Source of the DNA: a virus
Virus record (IMG/VR): IMGVR_UViG_3300042731_007944
Coordinates: 40,988 to 104,987 of that record
DNA length: 64,000 bases
Strand: one strand, 5' to 3'
Shown here in pieces: positions 1-7,731 of this stretch (its first letter is position 1; each line of letters begins with the position of its first letter). A program made the position numbers and the translations under genes. The notes beneath the pieces were generated by a model, which had not been told where the DNA came from, did no database searches, and saw only the letters and a list, made by a program, of their open reading frames with translations.

Positions 1-2334
1 TTCGAGTTGCTCCGCCAACGAAAATCGCGCGGTATCCGATAATGCCAGATCCGGCGCAATGGACAGATCGCCGGTGGCAAAAAACGAGTCGAGGACCCGG
101 TAGAGTTCCCGGACATTGCCCGGCCAATCATAGTCAAACAGCAGCGTCATGACCTCTGCCGGAAGAAATTCTCGCTCTCGCCATTGCGGATGGTGGCGAA
201 TATAGTGCTCAACGAGCAGTGGCAAGTCGTCTTTGCGCTTGCGCAAGGCAGGCAAGCGTATTTGTACGCCCTGGAGCCGATACCAGAGATCCTTCCGGAA
301 AGCCCCGTCTGCTATGTCTCGCATGAGATCCCGGTTGGTGGCCGCAAGAATTCTGAGATCAACCGAAATCACGCGATCCGATCCGACCGGGCGAAATGAC
401 AACGTATCGATTACGCGTAACAATTTTTGTTGCGACTCCAGCGACAAGTTTTCAATTTCATCCAGAAAGAGCGTGCCGCCGTTGGCCTGGATCAAGTACC
501 CATCCCGATGAGACATTGCGCCCGTAAACGCGCCTTTCCGGTGGCCGAAAAACGCGCTTTCAAACAAGTTCGGTGAGATCGCCCCGCAATCCACCTCAAT
601 AAATGCCCTGGCACTCCGAGGACTGCGTTGATGAATTTCACGGGCCACCAATTCTTTGCCCGTTCCGGTTTCGCCAACCAAGACGACCGAAATGTCCGAG
701 GCCGCTGTCTGCGAAATGCGCGAATACACCCGCTGCATTAATGGGTGTTTCCCGATTAATGCGCCGTACCGAAATCGGGTCTGCTGGGCATCTTCAAGTT
801 GCGTTTCCAGCGCCTGCTGTCGCTGTCGTTCTTCTGTGATGTCACGCCCGAAGGCAAAAAACTCACAGACCTTCCCGCTTTTGAGGATGATCGGCGTAAT
901 GGACCACTCGATCCACTTGTTGTCCTGGTGGACAATAAGCGGTGTCTGCTTGTTGATCGCAAGGATCTGACGAAAGATTTTTTCACTCGGGACAAACGCC
1001 CGAAACGAGATCGGAAGATCCGGCCATCGGTTGCGAATCGACGCATTCACTTCTGACAGCACTCCGTTCGGCAGAAACGCACAGAAAAAATTTTTTTCGT
1101 GTTCAAGCATCGCTATATGTCGTTTTGCGTTCAGTTCGGCGTCTTTGCGCAAGAGCCGCTCTTGCGTCCAGGCGTGCTGCAACCGGGCCGCCATCGCATT
1201 AAATGCCCGGCTGAGACGTCCGATCTCCTCAATTCGGGCCGTGTTGATATCTGCCCGGATGGACAACGATCCCCCGTGGTGCGCTTGATCCATCGTCTGA
1301 CACAGTGCTTCGAGAGGCCGGGCCAGGGACCGGCTGATCCGCCAGGAGAGTGCCGCGATGCCAGCCGATCCAAGCACCAGAATGCCGGTCACAACGCCAA
1401 ACAGACGCCACAGCACGATCCGTTCTTCATCCCGTGGCTGGATCAGCAGAAACGCCCCACCAGCAAACCCAACCTTGCTGAGATACGCCGCCCGCGTTGT
1501 GCGTATGTTCGGGGCCGTAGGAATCGCTGAAAGATCAACGTCAAGAGGGGCGTCAAGGGAACTCAGTCGTCGTATTCCGTCGATCATTAATGTGACATGG
1601 ACATCGCCCATTCGCCGGAACCGGTGCATGTCGAGATCGCTCACGGTCCGCAGTTCCCGCACGATCCCGAACCGCTCATGATTATACGTAATTGGCAGGC
1701 AATACTCGAAAAAGATGCCATCCGGGAAGGAGACGATTTCAAACCGGCCGTCTGTTGGAATCTCATCATCAAAGATGGTCGGCACGCTGGCAGGCGTCGG
1801 GATCGCGCGGATGTCTGTTTCTTGCTCGACGTATACATACCAGCGATCCTCCGGATGCATCTGTGTAAAGACTCCACCCTCGATAAAGGGTAAATAGACG
1901 CCGCCCGACAGGATATCCGGATCGTCAGGATCGCGCTGAGCCATTCCGACCAGTACGCCCTCTCGATCATACACGGCGGCGTTTTGCGCCCCGACGAGGC
2001 GAAAATAATTCACCAATTCCAGCGCAAAGAAATAATAATACGACTTCGTCCGATCAAAGCGCTCCATCGGGAGGAGGTCTTCGCTTTGCAACCACAGATC
2101 AAGCATATAGAGCCGATTCCGAATCGCTGGCTCAGCCTGCTTCATCTGATTGAGATAGATGATTTGCATGAGCCGCAAATCATCGTGAATGATGGCCGCC
2201 GCGCGTTCCACATGCTGTTGAAAATCATGCCGTACCTGCCAGAGGAAAACGGCATAATAGCCGGCCGCAACGATCAGGCATCCGACGAGCGTAAATTGAA
2301 AAAAGGAAAGAAAAAACCGTTTGCGTAAGGTCAT
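1..2334 (-). CDS. Membrane-bound sigma-54-dependent transcriptional activator with sensor, HAMP and PAS regions (partial, 3' end outside window)
   Basis: The minus-strand frame is open from an ATG at 2334 to the window edge (778 codons, no stop), so the C-terminal DNA-binding helix-turn-helix lies outside. An N-terminal membrane segment (about residues 9-31) is followed by a roughly 270-residue extracytoplasmic, cache-like stretch, a second membrane segment, a HAMP-like linker and a PAS-like region. The AAA+ domain has Walker A GETGTGKE near residue 555 and the sigma-54 contact motif GAFTGA near 605. Activators of this family remodel RNA polymerase-sigma-54. Fusing the membrane sensor directly to the activator, with no kinase or receiver domain, implies one-component signalling. 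Downstream of a vegetative-type promoter; may be a host gene flanking the element. Confidence 0.9.
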   Translation of the reverse strand, partial: MTLRKRFFLSFFQFTLVGCLIVAAGYYAVFLWQVRHDFQQHVERAAAIIHDDLRLMQIIYLNQMKQAEPAIRNRLYMLDLWLQSEDLLPMERFDRTKSYYYFFALELVNYFRLVGAQNAAVYDREGVLVGMAQRDPDDPDILSGGVYLPFIEGGVFTQMHPEDRWYVYVEQETDIRAIPTPASVPTIFDDEIPTDGRFEIVSFPDGIFFEYCLPITYNHERFGIVRELRTVSDLDMHRFRRMGDVHVTLMIDGIRRLSSLDAPLDVDLSAIPTAPNIRTTRAAYLSKVGFAGGAFLLIQPRDEERIVLWRLFGVVTGILVLGSAGIAALSWRISRSLARPLEALCQTMDQAHHGGSLSIRADINTARIEEIGRLSRAFNAMAARLQHAWTQERLLRKDAELNAKRHIAMLEHEKNFFCAFLPNGVLSEVNASIRNRWPDLPISFRAFVPSEKIFRQILAINKQTPLIVHQDNKWIEWSITPIILKSGKVCEFFAFGRDITEERQRQQALETQLEDAQQTRFRYGALIGKHPLMQRVYSRISQTAASDISVVLVGETGTGKELVAREIHQRSPRSARAFIEVDCGAISPNLFESAFFGHRKGAFTGAMSHRDGYLIQANGGTLFLDEIENLSLESQQKLLRVIDTLSFRPVGSDRVISVDLRILAATNRDLMRDIADGAFRKDLWYRLQGVQIRLPALRKRKDDLPLLVEHYIRHHPQWREREFLPAEVMTLLFDYDWPGNVRELYRVLDSFFATGDLSIAPDLALSDTARFSLAEQLE

Positions 2335-2458
2335 TAGAGAAACGGGGCGTCGAGCGAGTGCAAACAGGCAACCCGGCTGACTCGACACGAGTCCCGTGGC
2401 TTTCCGTCCCATCCTCGCGGATGGTTTGGCATTTTTCTGTGTTCAGTAGGTACTCTAT

Positions 2459-2487
2459 ACGATAGTGCGTGGGGAGAAAAATGTCAA
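2459..2487 (-). promoter_or_regulatory. Sigma-70-type promoter of the sigma-54 activator gene
   Basis: On the minus strand TTGACA (2487-2482) and TATCGT (2464-2459) are separated by 17 bases. The start codon lies about 120 bases downstream. Confidence 0.55.
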
Positions 2488-2498
2488 ATCGGTCTAGC

Positions 2499-2533
2499 AA
2501 AAAAAATGTCCACACCGATCCGAATCTGTGGAC
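2499..2533 (-). terminator. Rho-independent terminator after the FtsK-like gene
   Basis: Read on the minus strand, GTCCACA and TGTGGAC form a 7-bp stem around a 12-base loop, followed by one A and eight Ts. It sits 14 bases after the stop codon of the FtsK-like gene. Confidence 0.75.
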
Positions 2534-2889
2534 GGCGTGGACGCGACTAGCCAGCCGTGGACATCAGATCCCGGATGAATAAACCAGCATACATTTTCTG
2601 CTGGCGTTCTGTGGACAAGGGGCGTTCGGCTTCCAGGACTTTCCGGAAGGTGCTACGATCCATTCCGCACCATTCTGCGATCTGGGCATCGGCCAGTGTC
2701 GGGGTTGCTCGCTTCAAGGCTGCGATCTTGTGTCGCACCAGATCGAGTGTCACATCTTCTGGTCTTTGGATCTCAAAGGCAAACACCTTTCGTTCATCCG
2801 AGAGGCCATCAAACAGATCGTCTGCGTCCGTGTGGACGCCCGTGGACGCCGGTATCTGGGGCGTGGACGCTGCTTGTCCACGTGTGGAC
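2508..2889. repeat. Cluster of ten GTGGAC/GTCCAC hexamers
   Basis: Copies start at 2508, 2528, 2537, 2557, 2611, 2832, 2842, 2863, 2876 and 2884. Five of them extend to GTGGACGC. About 0.2 copies would be expected by chance in this length. They cover the 3' end of the FtsK-like gene and its terminator. Two of the copies double as the terminator stem. They may be binding sites for the translocase itself (inference). Confidence 0.6.
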
Positions 2890-4157
2890 GCCTCCACCAC
2901 AAGCCGCATATCGTCATCTTTGACTTCAGGTATTTTTGCCAGAATCGGATCATCACACACTGGCCAAAACAACACATCACCTGGCTCTTTGACAGACGTT
3001 TTCAACAGGCGGATGGCGTCCTTGTCTTGCAACAAGAGGTTCGCCTGTTTTGGTTTGATCCGATGGATATAGGCGCTCGTCAGAGTATCACGAACGGTTG
3101 AGTCGCCGCCGGTACGTGAGGCCAGCCACGTCTGTGAGGACGCGAGCATGTAGACCTGACACTTCCGGCCTTCCGTGCTAATCCGTTCCATCGTATACGC
3201 GATGTGTGATCCCATTGTCGTTTTTGACAGAAACGCGAGTTCATCAATCACTAGAACGACTGGTGTCGTGTCCAGATCGATTTGTTTCAAACGGTTGTTT
3301 ATGATCGTTTCCACGGCGGTCAACATAGTGGTCATATCATCCTTATACGTCGCCATCTGCATCAATCCGGCTTCCCAGAGCGGTTTTGTTTTGAACCCGA
3401 GTGAATTCGGGTGCGGATAATGCGGATCGATGCCGTAGAACCGGACGCCTTCCGTTATAATCCCGCTGCCAAGCAAAAAGAGCATGGTAGAGGTTTTCCC
3501 GCTGCCGGATTCCCCGGCAATGGCGGCGGAATAAATATTGAGAAACGATCCACGACGTGGCTCGCCGTGCTCAAATCCGAGAATCATGGGTTCATCCGGG
3601 GCGATCTCGCCTCGCCGTAAGAGATGGGCAAACGTTGGCACACGTTTTGGCCCGGTGAGCATCGCCGGTGCAGCCTGTTCGATCTGTTTCAGTCCGGCTT
3701 TATTGGCGGTTCCGGCAATCTCTTTGTAAATTTTGACTGCGGCTTCAGCCCCCTGTAACGTCCCTTCATTGACCGTCCGTGTTTGTTCAGCCGCCATCAA
3801 CCCCATTGAGAGCGGTACGGCGATGCCGAGATCTTTTTTACGCACAGGGATTTCTTTATGTTCGCCAAGTTTGATGGTGTGGACAGAGGCTTTTTCTCGC
3901 TCACACAATCCGCGATTAAGGATATAATACGATCCTAAAAGCAACAGCATAAGTGGTCCTATAATAGCAATCGAGCGTAAGACCGCATTCAGCACATGGG
4001 TGTTGTCAACCTTTTCTTGCGCTTCTGCGATCAAAATTTCCGGGTGCGCGTCATAGAGGCGATAATTTTTCCACACGCTAAAGACGGTATTGGCTCCGAA
4101 GGCGAGCGCGATAGCAATAAATAATCCGATGATCACGCTAATTTGTTGTTTTTTCAT
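2547..4157 (-). CDS. FtsK/SpoIIIE/TraB-like DNA-translocating ATPase with two membrane segments
   Basis: From the chosen ATG at 4157 the protein has 536 residues. A TGGAG ribosome site precedes this ATG; a start further upstream would lie inside the previous gene. Two membrane helices (about 7-27 and 56-80) are followed by an ATPase domain with Walker A GESGSGKT (215-222) and Walker B VVLVIDE (about 300). The C-terminus carries a helix-turn-helix-like segment around the sequence IAEWCGMDRSTFRKV. This order, membrane anchor then motor then DNA-binding tail, is that of FtsK-type translocases and of conjugative TraB-type pumps. It overlaps the exported-protein gene upstream by 20 bases and so is probably translated with it. 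A role in moving element DNA between cells is inferred, not shown. Confidence 0.8.
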   Translation of the reverse strand: MKKQQISVIIGLFIAIALAFGANTVFSVWKNYRLYDAHPEILIAEAQEKVDNTHVLNAVLRSIAIIGPLMLLLLGSYYILNRGLCEREKASVHTIKLGEHKEIPVRKKDLGIAVPLSMGLMAAEQTRTVNEGTLQGAEAAVKIYKEIAGTANKAGLKQIEQAAPAMLTGPKRVPTFAHLLRRGEIAPDEPMILGFEHGEPRRGSFLNIYSAAIAGESGSGKTSTMLFLLGSGIITEGVRFYGIDPHYPHPNSLGFKTKPLWEAGLMQMATYKDDMTTMLTAVETIINNRLKQIDLDTTPVVLVIDELAFLSKTTMGSHIAYTMERISTEGRKCQVYMLASSQTWLASRTGGDSTVRDTLTSAYIHRIKPKQANLLLQDKDAIRLLKTSVKEPGDVLFWPVCDDPILAKIPEVKDDDMRLVVEASTRGQAASTPQIPASTGVHTDADDLFDGLSDERKVFAFEIQRPEDVTLDLVRHKIAALKRATPTLADAQIAEWCGMDRSTFRKVLEAERPLSTERQQKMYAGLFIRDLMSTAG

Positions 4158-4863
4158 CCCGATTGATTCTCCAGAATATGACAATTCCGATAATGGCGAG
4201 ACCAAAGGCGATCACGCCCTGAACGACATCACGCAAGATTCGTTGATCGCGTTGCTGTTTGGCTAGCGTGAGATTCACAGGCGCTTTTTTCGTGGGGAGA
4301 ACAGATGTCGCCTGTTCCGGCGTCGGTGTCGGATCAATCGTGCGTATCTCTGGCAGGGGAACCTGGATCGCGGCGACCTGCGCCACAGGCTCAGGGGTAA
4401 CGACTTCCGGCGTTTCCACCACCACATCAGCAACCGGTGCTAGTTCTGACCGTGACACGGACGTCTGGATTGGCGGGGTCTGCCATGTAGAGAGCATGGC
4501 GGCATAATACGGATCGCCCATCCGTGACTGCTGGCGAGGATAAAAATATTGGACCGTCCGGCGCTGTGGCAACGGCAGATACTGCGCGCCATTCCACTTC
4601 CCATAACTGCGATAGATCGGCTGTGTCTCTGTATAGGCAGAGACCTGTTGCGCCTGCTGTTGAAACTCTGGGTGATCGTCCATGTTCCATTCGGCATGGC
4701 CGGTTACGGTCAGGGTTTTTTGGGCTTCGAGTTGCGCCGCATATTGCAGCAGCGCCCATTCGTCATCGGTAAAATCATCCCGGCTGACGACGCCGTCATT
4801 ATAGGCGAACGCCGGGCTTACAATAAACAATAGACTGACAAGTAGACTGACAAATACTTTCAT
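4138..4863 (-). CDS. Exported protein with C-terminal membrane anchor, partner of the FtsK-like ATPase
   Basis: The 241-residue product begins with a clear signal peptide (hydrophobic core, cleavage after about PAFA). A proline-, valine- and threonine-rich middle follows, and it ends with one membrane helix (about residues 212-233) and a charged tail. No enzymatic motif is visible. An AGGGAGGAA ribosome site precedes the ATG. Its overlap with the ATPase gene suggests a shared envelope complex. Not recognised as a named family. Confidence 0.7.
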   Translation of the reverse strand: MKVFVSLLVSLLFIVSPAFAYNDGVVSRDDFTDDEWALLQYAAQLEAQKTLTVTGHAEWNMDDHPEFQQQAQQVSAYTETQPIYRSYGKWNGAQYLPLPQRRTVQYFYPRQQSRMGDPYYAAMLSTWQTPPIQTSVSRSELAPVADVVVETPEVVTPEPVAQVAAIQVPLPEIRTIDPTPTPEQATSVLPTKKAPVNLTLAKQQRDQRILRDVVQGVIAFGLAIIGIVIFWRINRDEKTTN

Positions 4864-4921
4864 GATGTTCCTCCCTATGTTGATTGGTTTGTTCTACGTT
4901 CCAATTTTGCTTCCCGCTTTG

Positions 4922-5119
4922 TCAAGCGATTTTTCCGTTTCGCCCAGAGACCGGGCAAAGCGTTATTTGTGAAAATTTTCTCGTTTTCTGATGGCAGCTA
5001 AACAGATACCGGGCATAGGTGTCTTGCGAGACGATCCTATCTGCCGTCTTCTTGTATTGCCGGTACTGCTGTTGAATGGCGCGGTGGTGCGCCTGTTCCC
5101 AGGTCTCAAACGTTGTCAT
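4922..5119 (-). CDS. Small hypothetical protein, 65 aa
   Basis: A basic, glutamine- and tyrosine-rich small protein whose ATG overlaps the end of the preceding zinc-protein gene by 14 bases. No domain is recognised. The tight overlaps with neighbours support its being translated. Confidence 0.5.
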   Translation of the reverse strand: MTTFETWEQAHHRAIQQQYRQYKKTADRIVSQDTYARYLFSCHQKTRKFSQITLCPVSGRNGKIA

Positions 5120-5303
5120 CTGTCACCTCGCGTTTCTGTTCTTTCGCCCATTCTTTCTGAAACGCTTGCCACATGCGTTGTTCAAGCTCTTTAAACTTCT
5201 CATAGCAGGCGTCACAAACGACGCCATAGTTTCCCGGTCTGTCTTCCAGTTCTTTCCCTTCGCCGTCTTTCAGGTCTTGCAAACAATGACCACAGGTGTT
5301 CAT
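5106..5303 (-). CDS. Small zinc-ribbon protein, 65 aa
   Basis: Two CxxC pairs (CGHC near residue 4, CDAC near residue 30) form a likely zinc site, followed by a charged helix. It overlaps the gene upstream by 4 bases (ATGA). Probably a small nucleic-acid-binding accessory protein of the replication operon. Confidence 0.6.
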   Translation of the reverse strand: MNTCGHCLQDLKDGEGKELEDRPGNYGVVCDACYEKFKELEQRMWQAFQKEWAKEQKREVTDDNV

Positions 5304-5497
5304 TCTGCACCACCTCCATAAATGCGTTCCGGCGTCTCTGGATAGTCCGGCCCGTTCTCGCGCCGGAATTCGTCGATCACTACACCATCTTTCTTCAGTA
5401 CCACCTTGACGCAGGTCGGTTCGCGTTTTGTCAGCGCGAAATACGTCAATGCCTTCATTTCAGAATCAAATTGCTGAATTTCCTCAATGGTGTACAT
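5300..5497 (-). CDS. Small hypothetical protein, 65 aa
   Basis: An acidic small protein placed directly after the replication initiator and coupled by an ATGA overlap to the zinc protein that follows. No motif is recognised. Confidence 0.55.
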   Translation of the reverse strand: MYTIEEIQQFDSEMKALTYFALTKREPTCVKVVLKKDGVVIDEFRRENGPDYPETPERIYGGGAE

Positions 5498-5499
5498 CG

Positions 5500-6276
5500 C
5501 TATTGTTCCACTACTTGAAAGGTTATGTCAGGACGCTGCCCGATCTGTTTTTCGAGTTCATCCTGAATGATTGTCGTATAATAGTCTTGCAACCAGTAAA
5601 CAAAGTCTTCAGAAGGAACCCCTATCACAACACCTCTTCCGTTCTGCTCCAGCAGGCGTGTAGGCCGCAACCATGTGTCAAACGATGGACGGTTGATCGT
5701 TTTTTGAAGAGAAATTAAAATGGTGTCCCATAAATTATACTTCTTACAACCTTGCTTCTTATTCTTGTTAGTATTCAGATTTTCTGAATGTAGATTTTCT
5801 GAACGGCTACCCCCTTCTTTCAGATTTTCTGAACGTAGGTCAATCGCCTGTTTTTCTAGTACGTTCAGATTTTCTGAATGTAGCTTTAGATATCCACCTC
5901 GATAGAATTTCCGTTTGTCCGTCCCTTGGTGCTTTTTTCCAAGAGGAATAGACGTAGGGTCTTCGGGAGATGGATTGTGCTCTGGTGTCGCATACACATA
6001 ATAACACCACTCGCTAATTTGATCTGAAACCCTTTTCGGTTGATATGTCGCATATCCGAAATGTCGTAATTCTTTTAAGGCGCTATAGACGACTGTTTTT
6101 CCATCCACAGATCTCGAGACAAGATCCGTGACGTTCATTTCCCATCCGGCGGCTTGCGCTAGAACATATGACAAGATTCCTTTTGCGGCCCAGGAGAGTC
6201 TTGAGTCATGATCAAGGGCGGTTTTGTCAAAGAGCGCAAAATTCTTTTCGTAATGAGCATTTTTGATTGTCGGCAT
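5500..6276 (-). CDS. Replication initiator: helix-turn-helix N-terminus fused to a DnaA domain I-like C-terminus
   Basis: The likely start is the ATG at 6276 (258 residues); the upstream in-frame extension is poor in protein-like sequence. Residues 1-110 resemble helix-turn-helix replication proteins (SRLSWAAKGILSYVL, then a winged-helix-like stretch). The last 80 residues match the N-terminal domain of DnaA, with the pattern W..IL..LQ...N..SFDTWLRP, then a VPSEDFVYWL strand-helix. DnaA domain I binds helicase loaders and DnaB. A linker rich in repeated RSENL peptides separates the two parts because iterons lie in the DNA there. It sits in an operon with three small proteins. This architecture fits theta-type plasmid or phage initiators that carry their origin inside the gene. 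Confidence 0.75.
   Translation of the reverse strand: MPTIKNAHYEKNFALFDKTALDHDSRLSWAAKGILSYVLAQAAGWEMNVTDLVSRSVDGKTVVYSALKELRHFGYATYQPKRVSDQISEWCYYVYATPEHNPSPEDPTSIPLGKKHQGTDKRKFYRGGYLKLHSENLNVLEKQAIDLRSENLKEGGSRSENLHSENLNTNKNKKQGCKKYNLWDTILISLQKTINRPSFDTWLRPTRLLEQNGRGVVIGVPSEDFVYWLQDYYTTIIQDELEKQIGQRPDITFQVVEQ
5774..5883. repeat. Iterons inside the replication gene (candidate origin)
   Basis: Four copies of the palindrome-like core CAGATTTTCTGAA occur at about 5774-5793, 5791-5806 (left side degenerate), 5819-5838 and 5864-5883, most extended to TTCAGATTTTCTGAATGTAG. The core TTCAGA-TTT-TCTGAA is a perfect inverted repeat. They encode the repetitive linker of the initiator. Confidence 0.7.
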
Positions 6277-6414
6277 CTTTTCTGCTTGACAAAACGAGGG
6301 GGAGGCAGGATGATACTCACATACACAAGGGGTAAGCCTACCCTGGGGGCTTCTGTTTATCGACGTAATGGCGGGCAAACCATAGCAGATATTCAGAGGC
6401 CCTCTCTCTTTTGT

Positions 6415-6609
6415 CTACTCTTCTATTTTCTCTGTATTGTCAACTGTCTGCTGCTGAATAAATCGCTCGATCTCCTCTTGCGTAAACCGATAATCCCGGC
6501 CCAAATTGATCGCTTTCAGGCGACCATCCTTCACCATTTGATAGACCGTGGACTTTTTTATTTTGAATAAATCAGCGACTTCTTGCACTGTATAAAAATG
6601 TTCCGGCAT
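6415..6609 (-). CDS. Excisionase-family helix-turn-helix DNA-binding protein
   Basis: The 64-residue product is a single MerR/excisionase-type domain (HTH_17): YTVQEVADLFKIKKSTVYQ, then a wing ending NLGRDYRF. Such proteins act as excisionases or small repressors. It lies just upstream of the replication gene, so control of replication or excision are both plausible. A TTGACA element lies near 6638 on the minus strand. Confidence 0.75.
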   Translation of the reverse strand: MPEHFYTVQEVADLFKIKKSTVYQMVKDGRLKAINLGRDYRFTQEEIERFIQQQTVDNTEKIEE

Positions 6610-6718
6610 AATATTTCACTTTCGTTGAGTTTTGTCAAGTTTCTTTTTGTTACGTTGTGAAAAATCCTGTTATCACCAGGACTATTCAGAGTAAAACAGA
6701 TACGATACCTTTTGTCAA

Positions 6719-7420
6719 TTAATTTTGCTCGCTATTTTCCTGCTCGCTATCTTCCGGGCGTTCTGGCGATGGCAACAACAGCGCTTTCAATTCGTCAAGT
6801 AATGCCTTCCGGCGCTTACCCTGCAAGAATCCTTGGTGATGTTCGAGGTCCGCGATGAGGCGTGTCACGTCGCGCTGTTGGTGGACTGCTTCGATCTCTT
6901 GACGTATCGCTTCTCGTTGCCGAGCTTCATACTCCTTGCGAATATCGTCCGGGCTTTTCCCATCAGGCAACATCTTTATTTCGCCTTCCAGGGCCTCATT
7001 TCTCCTAATCAAATCGTAAATCTCTTTCTCTTTCTCCTGGAGATCCTTGAGGTGTTGGTCTTTTAATTGCGATATTTTTTCATGCAGATCGAAAAGCTGC
7101 TGGATATAGTGTGGAGTTTGAAGGTTGTTTGAAAGTGTTTGTGGTGGCGTGTCTTGCGCTGTTGGTGTTGGCGGCGGCTGCGGGAATTGATCCGGAAATG
7201 CCTGCTCTAGCCTGAGCCGAATTTCCGGCATGGATAAGCCCTGTTCTTTCATCTGTTTAATGCGGTCAAAAATTGGGAAGACCGCTTCGTCGAGCAGGAT
7301 CTTATTCTTATTGCCGTGTTTGGTGTGCTGTTTGAACAAGCCAGGGAACTGTTTGAGGCATTCCCGGAGAAACTGATATTTCAAGCCGGTTAAAGACTCC
7401 AGATCTTTTATGGAATACAT
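6719..7420 (-). CDS. MerR-like DNA-binding protein with long coiled coil
   Basis: The start is the ATG at 7420 (233 residues), because TAAGGAGG lies 7 bases upstream and the promoter at 7454-7482 excludes longer forms. The N-terminus has a MerR-like helix-turn-helix (SIKDLESLTGLKYQFLREC). A proline-rich spacer and a long charged coiled coil (about residues 95-210) follow, and the C-terminus is acidic. It is divergent from the partition operon and may be an additional partition or replication factor (inference). Confidence 0.55.
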   Translation of the reverse strand: MYSIKDLESLTGLKYQFLRECLKQFPGLFKQHTKHGNKNKILLDEAVFPIFDRIKQMKEQGLSMPEIRLRLEQAFPDQFPQPPPTPTAQDTPPQTLSNNLQTPHYIQQLFDLHEKISQLKDQHLKDLQEKEKEIYDLIRRNEALEGEIKMLPDGKSPDDIRKEYEARQREAIRQEIEAVHQQRDVTRLIADLEHHQGFLQGKRRKALLDELKALLLPSPERPEDSEQENSEQN

Positions 7421-7453
7421 GGGCATCCCCTCCTTATGAAACTGTCTAAAAAC

Positions 7454-7482
7454 ACGGTACGATTTTTCTGCCATCCCGTCAA
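7454..7482 (-). promoter_or_regulatory. Promoter of the MerR-like coiled-coil gene
   Basis: On the minus strand TTGACG (7482-7477) and TACCGT (7459-7454) are spaced by 17 bases, 34 bases upstream of the chosen start codon. Confidence 0.5.
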
Positions 7483-7572
7483 GCGATTTTTCTTCAGGGA
7501 AATGAAATGCGATCTTTTTTCGCACGAAGGTTCATTTTTTCTGCTTGCTGTCTGTTTTACGTTCTAACTCGT

Positions 7573-7613
7573 TGAAAACTCTGCGTTAGGAGAAAAACTA
7601 GAGAAAAACTCTG
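7573..7613. repeat. Short direct repeats, candidate centromere (parC-like) or operator
   Basis: Three tandem variants of (A)GAAAAACT(CTG) occur between the divergent MerR-like and actin-like genes. ParM systems carry their ParR-binding repeats directly upstream of parM, so position fits; the short array makes this tentative. The rest of 7421-7731 shows only AT-rich promoter-like sequence, including TTGACA near 7631. Confidence 0.35.
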
Positions 7614-7731
7614 TTTTTAGCGATTTTTTGATTGACAAAGGGTTTCCGTCTATGGTTTGGTGTTTCAGAATGATGCGTGTTTGATGCTATTCAATATCTT
7701 TTTAGCAACTATAGTTTTACAAGGAGATGTT

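Noticed and set aside
6277-6378. Longer start for the replication initiator
   Set aside because: The extra 34 residues have no protein-like pattern, and the ATG at 6276 begins the conserved region.
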